From: Owenia fusiformis
Taxonomy: Eukaryota; Annelida; Polychaeta; Sabellida; Oweniidae
DNA length: 64,000 nt
Assembly (NCBI GenBank): GCA_903813345.2
Contig: CAIIXF020000010.1
Location: forward strand, 17,991,181-18,055,180
Direction of reading: 5' to 3'
This document shows, in pieces, positions 29,601-41,600 of the stretch (the stretch's first letter is position 1; each line of letters starts with the position of its first letter). The notes under the pieces are model-generated. The model had not been told where the DNA came from and ran no database searches. It saw nothing but the letters and a program-made list of their open reading frames with translations. Both the position numbers and the translations under genes were made by a program.

Positions 29601-32600
29601 ATCTGTCTGTCTGTCAAAACAACAATTTAAATGGGTTCACTTTTAAAATGTGTCTGATTGTATATAAAGTCATCATTTGTTCCACAAGTGGCATCTCAAA
29701 AGCTCGCCTCGTTTCAAAATGGTAGCCATTTTGACACAATAGAGAAGATTTTAACAAAATGAGGATTTAACACGCTATCCACTGAGAACTGGTTCCCAAA
29801 CTTATGAAGGGGTGTGTATATTGAGTTCTAATTGCCCTTGAGCAGTTACCTTTGGTTCAAAGAAACACAGATTTTTTCAGCTTTTGTTTGGTATCTTTTA
29901 ATAGGTCTATATTGACCCCAGGGGTACTAAGATAAGGACAAATACATTTGTATCTTATTTCAAAAGGATACCAAACTAGAGTAATTGTTATTAATTTACT
30001 TTGAATTGAGGAGAAAGTAGGATTATTAATGATTTTGAAGTGTAATTCAATGACAAAATAGAGAAAAAATGAAGTTTTTTACATCTCAAATGGATATTTC
30101 TAAAGAATTGTTATTATATCTCAAAGGCATCTTTCTTGTAATTGACAGTCGTTCACCCTATTTGTTGTTTGAATCATTAGCAAGTTCAACGTCACAAGTG
30201 TCACAACCTTGAAATCTTAAAACATCAGATTTAATCAGTGTTTTTCATGAGGCATTGAGTCAGCTGTATCTAGTGTTTGATGGTTATTTTATGCTCAAAA
30301 TGTTGATTCTTTATTTTGTTTTCTTTTTTCATTTTATAATAACATATGTGTTTACACTAAATAGCTTGAAGAAGTTCATTTCAACATTTTTTAAATGTCT
30401 ATCTTTAAAGATATATTACACCATGTTTTTTAAGTAAGTTCAACTGTTAAAAAAACATAAATAAATAGATATTGGTTTAAGTCAACTGTATTAACAAAGT
30501 GCAGAATGTAAAGCAAATGAGGAATTTTAATTGGTATTTAATTTGAGTTTAGGGTGGACAGGTTCTGTAAGGAAGAACCATATACCTTTAATCCATGTAC
30601 CCTTTGCATTCATTTGACTTTGAGAGCTTTGTCCTCTGTAGTTTAACTAGACTCCGCACACAGGGTATAATCCATGTGGTCATGGGTTAGCAAATTTAAA
30701 AAAATTTAAACAATTGCTTTTGTGTTTCCAGTAAAAAATTCTCAATATAATGATTTGTACACAATAATCACAACAAAATTTTCATATAGAACTCTAGTGG
30801 TAGGTTTGATCTTTGGCCCCTGCATAATAGGAATGTAAGACTTCCATTGCTGCATTCTATTGAATGCATGATATGAATGCTTCTTTCATAGATGAAATGA
30901 TGATTTGGTAATTCAGTTTTTGAAGTGCCTAAAGAACATTTTTGTGGTTTTGTAAAAGGATCTGACACGATTCTGCATTGTGAAGCTCTCAGAATTAAAA
31001 ATCCGCTCATCTTTCAAATGACATCACCGTTTGCATTTTGCACGCTCTGTGCATAATAATCGGGCTTCTTCAGCATGTATTGAACAGACCAATGAACTAT
31101 CTTAAACAATTACAATTGATTCAATGAAAAACAAAGAAAATTCAAACAGTTTCAATGCTACCTTATTAGCAAGTTTATGGATGTTTCAGCATTGTTTCTG
31201 GCATATCATTCACTAAGCCTGAAATAACTCGAGATGTCAAGATCATGAATGAATGCAGATCATGTTGTCATATTTTTTCTCTCTCCGGAAGTTATAATCA
31301 GCCCTTGAATGTCCTTAGGAGGAGGTGGGTGGCAAATTTTACCACCCGTAAGTTAAACTCGCCTGCTGTTTTTCACTAATGCCAAACACACCCATTTTAT
31401 ATATGTTTTCACTGTAAATTACATGTTTTTAGTCTGCTCTTGTAAGAATTTTGCCACACATGCAAAATAACAATGAAAGGGGTGTTATTGCCTATGTATA
31501 TTGTTATTTTAAAGAGTTGGCAGGGAGGGGGAATGAATTGATTAACCCAGCATAAGAAAGAATCGATTTGTTAAATGTTACCAAAATGTTATCTCAGCTT
31601 AATCAAAAATTTGTTAAACAAAATTTCAGAAAATTCAAGCCTCATGTTATCTATATCAGATTTTGAGATACAATGAACAATGTATATTTTTCTCTAGAGA
31701 AATATTTGTATTATTTGTTATTATAACACTAGAGCTAAATGCACTGTTATTTTAATACAGTCACAGTGATTCTTATAGATACGTTTTGTGTATGCCTATG
31801 AGTAAGACATCCTCGCGTTTCCTCTTCAGTTGAAATATTGCTAAAAAGGACATATTTTGTGCTTTTAAGTAACGCAATATAATGACATACCCTCCCATGT
31901 TAAACTTTCCTGTCATGATCTCCTTAATCCAAGCAATAAATCAAAGGTTCCTTTCAAATTATTTCATACAACCATCATTAAAAATATTTTGACCCCCTGA
32001 GGAATAAAACCTAAGCAGAACGCAATTTGGAAAATATAAAACTGTTATAAGAATTTATCCTCTGTGTGTTATCAGTTTCTCATTATTTCTCGTGAATTAT
32101 GATTATAATTGTGGTATCTTTGGGAAGATATTCTCTAAAGCTTGGTTCTATATAGAAAAACCCACATTGACACTTCAACCTTTCATACATCATGAAAAAT
32201 GAGTTTAATTCAATTGAAAGCATAGTGCTGTTTTTTAAGTATCGTAAATTGTTTAATGCAGACAGATATAAGAAGATATGTGCCTATACTTAAGTTCATG
32301 TAAAGCATGGCTTATAACACGTTTTCTCTTTTAGCTTTAATCATGCCTAGATCAATCTCATCTTCAGTAGCTCCATTCACTAGAACATGAGAATACAAAG
32401 ATGTGGATTTCTCATGCGTTTCACCAAATTTGTTAATTCATTGCCAAATCATTTACTTATTAATTAAAGTTGTAAATGTATAATTAAATCAGTCTATTTT
32501 GAGAATAGTTTTAGGTTCAATCAGTGTAAAATGGAGTCTTCCATTGACTGCTACTAATGTAATATTGTTCATTTTGGCAAGTGCCAGCAATTTATCAGAC

Positions 32601-35600
32601 TAAAAATTGGCATGCAGAATTGTTTATATAGACTAATAAATCATGCAATGTATAATACAGTTGTAGAAAATAGTACAAACAAAATTATTTTACAGGATAT
32701 TTGACATGAAAAAATGAACATTCATACACTGTAATTAAACATCTCAAAACTCATAATTAAGAATAAGAATACTATATAGAAACATTTTTGTAAATGACAG
32801 TGTCAGTTTGAAATATTTTGATTTTCTACACTTGTTGAAGTTGACATTTACTTTTTTTTAGTTTTTTAACATGCTGCATAGTATGCATGATTTTATCTGC
32901 AGAAGATTTAAGTATCATTTTCAATTTTCTTAAAGGAGAACAAGGGGAATAAGTCCAAAATTAATTTACAATGTATCTTACTGTCAAGCCTGTAGCCAGG
33001 GTTGGGGGGGGGGCTAAAATTATTTCAAAATCATGCCGTTTTTTCACTATTTTTGAGCACATTTTGAGTGATTTTGGGCCAACATTATGTGTGAACCCCC
33101 CTTGGAATTTTTTAAAAACTGAACCCTCCTTGGCAAAGGTTGGCTTCAGGCCTGACTTAATACTTTTGGACAATCTCTAATACATGCAAAAATCTGTATT
33201 TCCAGAGAGTTGGCTGTGACAAGGTTGTTGGTGGGAAGAAAGTTCGGGATGAATGTGGTATTTGTGGTGGAAATGGTGGAAAATGTCAGACCATCTCGGG
33301 AATATATGCAAACCCAAGACTGAAACATGGCTACAATGAGATTGTTAAAATACCTAAAGGGGCATGTAGTATTAATATTACAGAGGTCAGGCCCAGTGAG
33401 AATTATTTGGGTATGTACGCTAGAGATAAAATTGAAAATTTGTGCAAAGAACTTAGTCATGTGACAATATTGAAATTGTTCGAATTTTGACTTCTGTAGG
33501 TGTCTCATCACTTTTGATTAAATTTTTTAACAATGAACATTAAATATAGACAGAATATGGACGCTTTAACTTTAAAGCAACTTAAAGGCACTTATTTTGT
33601 TTATTTCAGTTTTAAATCTATTTAAAGGCACACACACTTTTTATTTTAGCTTTAAAGCCACTCAAAGGCACTAAGTTCATCTTCAATGGCCATTGGACTG
33701 TAGGAGGCTCCGGGAATTTTCCAGCTGCCGGAACTACTTTCAAATACACACGCTCCAATGCGACACATGGTGAACGCATTATTGCTGATGGGCCACTGAA
33801 CCAAACAATATCTCTACAAGTAAGTCCAAAAATAATTGATTGGGTCTTCCATAAATTGCCTGTGTAAGGTCTCCCAAATTATCTATGGGTCAAGATTGCA
33901 GTAAAAAATCCCATTGACGACCATTATAACGTTTCATTTCATAATATATTCATGGGCACAGATCTAGCTCAGCGAAACAGTGCCCAGTGTTCATTGGAGT
34001 CTTGTCTAGCTTGCCGTTACAAAATAAGCATACGGTGACCACACCGTTTTTGAGATAACTGAATCTGGAGAGAGCTACCACCGTAAAGCTACCTGTTTCA
34101 GAAAATTATTCTGCTCTACATAGTCTCAAAAATCACTCCGCCATCTATAAAAATTCTGTTTCTAACCAAACTTGTAAATGTTTCCTGATAGATTAGTACT
34201 TACCCTATCGAAAATAAACCTTGATTCATTTATCAAACACTAGATGGCGCTGCGACGGGACAGAAAAGGAGAAAAGCTTTTTTATACAGAAAACCAAATA
34301 ACCAACGGTAACCGCTAGTATCCCTACTCTGGACTATATTCTAATAGTGACACGGTTGAATGATTTTGTGCCAGAAATCTTGTTTTTCTTAAACATTAGA
34401 GTGTTTCAAGACTTTTTGTGCAATTTAAGCCCAATCGCACCAATAGAAGAGCTTTTATAGCTGCTTTGTTAACCCCGGGGTCATTTATTTTAGGGCCATG
34501 CAGTTTTATACATAACTGACCATTTTTGCAATAGAAATACTGCTACTCGCTATGGCTTAACAAAAATTCACAATATTTAGCATGTCAAAACGTTTATTCG
34601 TACTTCCATAATGTTTATTGCCAAAATCACTGAACCATGAAACAAAAAAATGGTCAGATCTACTCATTTTCGGTCAGAGATTACCCCAAATTAGGCATTA
34701 TTTAGTGATTAATTTTCAGTAAATGAGCTTCTATATTAAATTATCATATCAGTTTTGCAAAGCGATGTTCTTGTTTTAATTACATGCATGTTAGTAACTG
34801 TTTTCAGCCATATTTGGTCAGTCTATGGGGTTAAATGTGTCAATTTTGTCATATATTTTCAAGAAAAATTCAGACACAAAGGAAAAAGCTGTATTACATG
34901 CTATGATAATGGCTGAATCCTTAAATTCGGTAATAATTTGATAAAAGCCTGTCAACAACCTCTTAAAACCAGCACTAACAGCCCTCTTGTGCTATCCTGT
35001 AACAAAATACAGGCCAAAAATGGTCAAAACCTGTGATTTTTAGGTAAAAAATGAAAAATGCTGAATCAGGAAAAATCTAAATTGCTAATTCTTCGGATGA
35101 TTTGATTTTTCTTAGAGATGCAAGGTACACATTGCTAAGAAAGTGTAATTTTTACAAAAATAACGCTATTTCCCACCCTAGTACTGTCACCACCCTGTTG
35201 CTAATAGGGTCAAGATTGCAGTAAAAAATCCCATTGACGACCATTATAACGTTTCATTTCATAATATATTCATGGGCACAGATCTAGCTCAGCGAAACAG
35301 TGCCCAGTGTTCATTGGAGTCTTGTCTAGCTTGCCGTTACAAAATAAGCATACGGTGACCACACCGTTTTTGAGATAACTGAATCTGGAGAGAGCTACCA
35401 CCGTAAAGCTACCTGTTTCAGAAAATTATTCTGCTCTACATAGTCTCAAAAATCACTCCGCCATCTATAAAAATTCTGTTTCTAACCAAACTTGTAAATG
35501 TTTCCTGATAGATTAGTACTTACCCTATCGAAAATAAACCTTGATTCATTTATCAAACACTAGATGGCGCTGCGACGGGACAGAAAAGGAGAAAAGCTTT

Positions 35601-38600
35601 TTTATACAGAAAACCAAATAACCAACGGTAACCGCTAGTATCCCTACTCTGGACTATATTCTATACAGTAGTCTTCGGGAGATTTATAGTGATCAAGATG
35701 TGTGGAGAATCATTAATACCTAATGAAAATTTCAACTGAAATTTTCCATATTTAGTATTTTTTAATAGCAGAAATCATTCCCATTGTTATTTGTAGTATA
35801 TCTACTGAAAAATAGCATCTGCCATAATTTGAGTTCATTAAACCGACGAAGCATGAAAAAGTAAAACATTATGTCTAAAATCATTTATCATTCTAGATTT
35901 TGAGACAATGTGACCTACTTTCACTGAAGTATGGATCATTAAACTTCCCTCAAAGGAACTCTCTGTACTATGTTAGCCAGTGACATGACAAGGGTATTTT
36001 ACATGTAGACATGTTTTAGGTGGAACAAAATTTCTTTGGTCAGTTCCCTTCAAGAGTTCCATTCTTTGTACTGTGATAGCTTGACAAGTGTATGAACAAG
36101 AAGACATATACATGTATACAAGAATGTTTAGATTTCTTTGACAGTGGTACAAAAGTCTAATCTCATATACAAATGTAAAAAAATACATTTATTGGATATT
36201 AGACAGGTTATAAGCATTAATTGGCATTTTATTTGCGACATTTGAATTATATGATAGATCAAATGACAGCCTTCAAACAGATTTGGAAAATTCAAATTAA
36301 CATTTAACAGTTTCAAGAATAGGCAAATCTTATAGGTGATTTGTATTTGTGAAGTTACCATGGACACTTGTCACCATTTTGTCACATTTTCACTGCCGGT
36401 TAAATCCAGCTTTTAATTTAATTTCAATTTGTTGTTAACTTTGACAGATATTGTAATTGTACTCAAAATTAAGGTTACCCATATTCGTGCTATTTTAAAC
36501 TCGTCCTCTCTTATATTTTAACAAATAGGCTTGAATTTTCTTACATATCTGTGCAGTTTGATGGATGGCCAACATGTCTATTTGTTTAATTTCTTACAAT
36601 TCTCACTCTTTTCTTGCTTATTTTGAATTTACAGTCTATTCACTTTGATATTTTATTCGCAGGCTCTCTCACACTGAGGACATGACTTCTTAGTTTTGAA
36701 ACAATAGTGAACATGACAAGTTAAATCTAATTGAATAAAACAGTTTGATACATCCCTTTTCACCCTTTACAACATCTCCCATGTTTTTGACATCAAAATG
36801 ACAAATTTATATATCTCAAGGGCAAATTGTCGTAGATACCAAACCTTCTACAACATTAGAATATTCAGACGTCACTTTCATTGTTTTTTATCATGCGTCA
36901 AATCTATTTAAGCCCACCTACACCAGTGTTTGGACATATGTATTTAAGTTGTTCTGATTTACGTCAAAGATTTTGAGGACAGAGCTGAGGTGAACATACC
37001 AAATGCTTCCGTAAAAATTCATGTAAATGACAGATTTATAACTAAACAACTTGTTGAGAATTAATTTATTTATTTAAAAAGATACTTTCTGTGTTAATAA
37101 AATGCTCAGAATGCTGTATCAATTGAAAGGTATACATACGGTACTTATTTGTCTTTAGGATACAAATTGTAAGCTGTATGAATAAAATTATGTTCATCCT
37201 TTCCTCTTCACCAGCTGTTCCAACCTAATCTAGTTATGCTCTTCATGACCATGAAATGATATATCATTTGAAAGTGATTTCTCCTGAAGAGACCATTTGA
37301 AAGCTCTATTATGAGACATTTTATATTTGTATATGCTTGCAGGTGCTGTTCATGAAAAGCAACCCTGGGATCATCTACGCATTCAGCATCAAGAAAGACA
37401 AGATGGCCCTTGTCATGGATGTTATGAAAGACATGGCAAAGTCCTCATCAAAGCACCATGGCAACCACAATGCCCGACTACGCCATCGGCAGAACATTAA
37501 AAAGAAGACTTTGAATACAAAGCATATTCCCCATCAAGGCACCAAGTTAAATAGCTTGAGTCAAAATCAACAGAATTATGAGAGTATTCGAAAGGGAACT
37601 CGATATACACACAATCTTGCGCAATCTAAGCCAGATTTAAAAACATTAAACACTGATAGATTAGATAGTACCAAACAACAGGGACAGTCCTCATTTTATG
37701 GTCGAGCCAAGGGGTCTCAAGGAGTGCAACCTCCACGTTATGGTCAAGCTAAGGGGTCTCAAGGAGTGCAACCTCCACGTTATGGTCAAGCTAAGGGGTC
37801 ACAAGGAGTGCAACCTCCGCGTTATGGTCAAGCTAATGGCCCCACACATCCACAAAGTGCAAATGTGAACCCTCGATATAGCAGTTACTATGGTGAGAAG
37901 CCATATGATAGAACATTGAGTTCAACTGATGACATTGCAAGAATGTTACAGTTACATAAGTCTAACCATGGCCTTGACCCAGCAATTGGTTTCGCTCAGG
38001 GCCCTCATACTAACAGCCGAAGGCTCAATGGACAAGTGCCTTCAAATAATGGTGATTCTCCTTTGTTTAATGGTCAGTTGCCAGGGAGACAAGACAGTCA
38101 TACATCCATGAGAAATAGTCATAGAACACCTTTGAGAAATCATCAGGTGCCCTTAACTAATGGCCAAACACCCTTGTCAAATGGCCAAGTCCCTTTAAGA
38201 AACAGTCAAGTGTCCGCAAAGAAACAAATAAGTTACACATATGGCTACAATTCCCGAACAGGCCAATATGAGAAAATTCCAACTAACAATGAATTTATTC
38301 CCAACAATAGGGGCATTAACACAAACAATCCACAGGCAGCTAATAGGCAAAATGAGAAGAGGTTGCCTATCGCAGGAGAAAGGTTAGATGACACAGAGAA
38401 TCAGGATGAAGTATACACTGTGAAATATGATAGGGAAGGGAGAGAGTATGAGCCTGGTGGTATTCAATATGGGCACCACCATTTTGTTGATAAACAAGAC
38501 TCAAGGTATCAGCAACACAATAGAAGATCACAATCCAACACAAGATTACAACAGAATACCAGGTTACAACATAACGACAGATTTCCTCATAATACTAGAT

Positions 38601-41600
38601 CCCAACAACACAATACTAGATCCCAACCACACAATACAAGATCCCAACCACACAATGCTAGATCCCAAACACCTGTTTCTGACCCATTCAGTCAGTACAG
38701 ACAGAACCCACACAGACAGAGTTCTAACTCTCAACAAGTACGGAAACCTTATACTAACTACAGACGTCCAGCTAAGGAGGTTAATAGGAATCCACACCCT
38801 GTAGGAAACCCATTGAAGTCCCAACTGAGGATAACAGACTTAAGTCCTAAATATAGGGAAGAACCAAAACAGCCTGGGGGTCAATACGAGCCTGATGGAT
38901 ACTACCACCTGAAGAAGGACCAGACAAGTCACAACACAGCAGGGGGTCAAAGGATTCAGCACAAGCCACGTCCTGTGGGCCCTGTTCCTTTAATTGACCC
39001 CAACTACCAGGGTTATCTCACCCAGGGGCAGAGTCTGGGAGAACCCAGGGGAGAGGGTCACTATGATGGTCTAAAAGAGCCACCCATCAAACCTGAGAAT
39101 GTGAACCCATTACAAGCAAGGTATGACCCCAATTACATCATGGGACCTGCACCTCTAGTGGGAGGGAGTGTGAATGATGAAAGGCAATTATCAAATGAGG
39201 TCACATATTCCTGGAAGATCAATGGATTTTCTGAGTGTTCCAAGACTTGTGGAGGGGGTAAGTTTAATTGATGGCATATCATTATGCATTTAGTATAAGT
39301 ATTATTGATGAAATCCAATCAATGCCAACGACACTTGATACTGATATTAATTATTTCTTTAAGCTAAAGAAAATCATGTTGAGGAAATATGAAATCATAA
39401 AAAGATATACAGTATTGGAATATGTACTATTTAATTCAATATTTAGGTCTTTTTACTATTAGATTAGTATACACTATTGAGGAAGTATGAAATTATTAAA
39501 AGATCAATTGAACTATTAAGGTATTTACTATCAAATGTGCCACCTATCAAAGATCAAAACATTGCGTGTAGCAAAAATGGAATTGTTGAGGAAGTTTACA
39601 AGAATTCTAATTTAAACAAAACAATGCATGCATTTTACACCAATGTTTATGTCGTTACCAGAAGAAATGGTGACATACTTTTTAGTGGATGGTGTTTGGT
39701 ACTAAAGTCAGTGTCTGTAACAATGGCAGGTAGTGACATTTTGCATGTTAAAGCCTCATTCCCTTTAATACAGTCCTTTGCTTTTTAAAAAAGAGAAATT
39801 GAGATTTCTGATCAAATATAAAAGTTAAAAATAAAATAAACAAAAATAAAATATAAATATAAAATATTAAAGTTGACGCAAAAATGTCCAGGTTATTAAA
39901 ATAGAATACTTGCCCTTTTCTTTTTTGCCATTTTTTAGTCACTAACTGATGTATTATTGTGTGCATATTAGTGAATGCACTAATAATGTTTGCAAATGAA
40001 TAAGAGACCAACGCAAAAGGTCGATGTCAGATCCGATATAATGTATTCTGATAATTAGGGTGTTAATGTCCCAAATAGTTAAGCTCTGCCGACAGCGAAA
40101 TCCATTGAAAAAGACCCAACAAAACTAAATGCATTATCTAAATGCAACTTTTTTCATGCCTTAAAATCCCACTAGTGTCATCTGACAGTGGACAGTCATC
40201 AGCTTTAGATTCATGAAAGATAGTAAGATAGGCGAATTCATGCATCCCTGGGTCTCTTTTCAAAAAGCTGATAGATAATGAAACTGTGATCAAGAATAGT
40301 GGTAGTCACAATGGCCACGTGTGACATCTATTCTGGCATTAGAACCTTAAGCTAATGTTAGATCAATATTTTGTAGGAGTACAAGAGACTTTGATAGTTT
40401 GTGTACCAAATCTAGGATCAGGTATAGTTACAGTGACAGAGGACAATTGTGACGTAGATACAAAGCCTACCAAACAGAAAGTGGAGTGCAAGAACAACCC
40501 ATGCCCACCTGGGTAAGTGGAACATACAACTGTGTGCCTTATTGCATTCACAGGTCCTAGAATTCCATGTCTATATTGCTCATACGTAATTTTGCATTGT
40601 GGCAAAACAAATTGTATGGTCTCATGTAATAGCTCATAGCACTTATGTGCATTCTGCAGAAAATCATAAAACCACACAATGTGCAAAAATCAATGAAACA
40701 AATATGATTAAACAAAATGTAAACCAGAATCTCTATATTACAGATGGGAGACCAGTCCATGGTCAACTTGTAGCACAACATGTGGAAAGGGACAAAAGAC
40801 AAGGACTGTGGAATGTAAACAGAATATTAACAATGGCCTTCACCTGTTGGTGTCTGCCAGAGAGTGCCTTAATGAACCAAAACCAGCCACATCAACAATG
40901 TGTGAGACAACAGTATGTTTCAGATGGCACACTGGATCTTGGGGCGCAGTAAGTTAGCATTTTTAGCATACTTGGAAATGAAAGAAATTGACAAGTGACA
41001 AATTGTAGCACTGATCTTACTAATGGGTCTTTAAATAGCAATGAAGTGACCAGAAAATAGCAAAATATAAATGTGTTGGCTGTCTATGCATGCAACTTAA
41101 TCTAACCAGTAATCAAATTAGAGGAGAGTTGAACATTGCAGACAATTCATTACATTTGACTGACTTAAATTGAATAAGGTTGACTATATAATTATGACAA
41201 GTAACATTTAGATTACAATTTTTGCATGGTTAGAGGTGACTAAAGTGACCTCATTCTCACTCAAGCAATGGTTTGATCAGTGGCAGGGCCACAGTTACTG
41301 AGAATTAAGTGACAGGGCCGCTCAAACAACCATGAGTTGATGACAATTAAAACATTATCAGTGTTAAATTTCAAACAGGTGAGACGACCAAATATTATAG
41401 AGGGACACTAAGATCATGTCTTGCATGTTCTTACAGTGTTTCTTAATGTTTTTCAGTGTTCTAGTGAGTGTGGCAGAGGAAAGAGAGTGAGAGATGTGAG
41501 GTGTCTGAATGGTTTCAACCAGACTGTAGACGACAAAAATTGTGAACATCATAAACCTCGCAGTGAAGATAAATGCGATGCTGGCCCCTGTATCAATAAC

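Larger units (their letters stand above)
23112..33205 (+). other. Intron 6 of the ADAMTS-like gene (10 kb)
   Basis: It holds the candidate microexon (24448), the candidate alternative first exon (26803), the nested elements at 23638-24002, a GGGATGGATCTGGGAACAC repeat fragment near 28820, a TAGCTTGCATATTGTGAGCT/CCATCCATCC repeat near 29515, and the CAGGCC element just before exon 7. Nothing else was recognised. Confidence 0.55.
33887..35663. mobile_element. Element bounded by identical 457-bp direct repeats (intron 8)
   Basis: 33887-34343 and 35207-35663 are identical at every position I compared, exactly 1320 bp apart, and enclose 863 bp with no ORF of note. If the repeats end at 34339 and 35659, TCTAT flanks the whole unit (33882-33886 and 35660-35664). 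This could be a very small LTR-type element or solo derivative, but the repeats lack TG...CA ends and I see no primer-binding site or polypurine tract. A recent tandem duplication is the alternative. Confidence 0.7.

Noticed and set aside
30768-31010. Minus-strand 80-codon frame (MSGFLILRASQCRIVSD...)
   Set aside because: Composition is protein-like in places, but there is no recognisable family, splice context or supporting neighbour.
33887-35663. Confident call of an LTR retrotransposon
   Set aside because: No TG...CA termini, primer-binding site, polypurine tract or gag/pol sequence; kept only as an element with terminal direct repeats.
37929-38824. Additional open frames inside exon 9 on both strands
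   Set aside because: They are shadows of the Q/N-rich repeat sequence; only the 37343-39257 frame has matching splice phases and domain ends.
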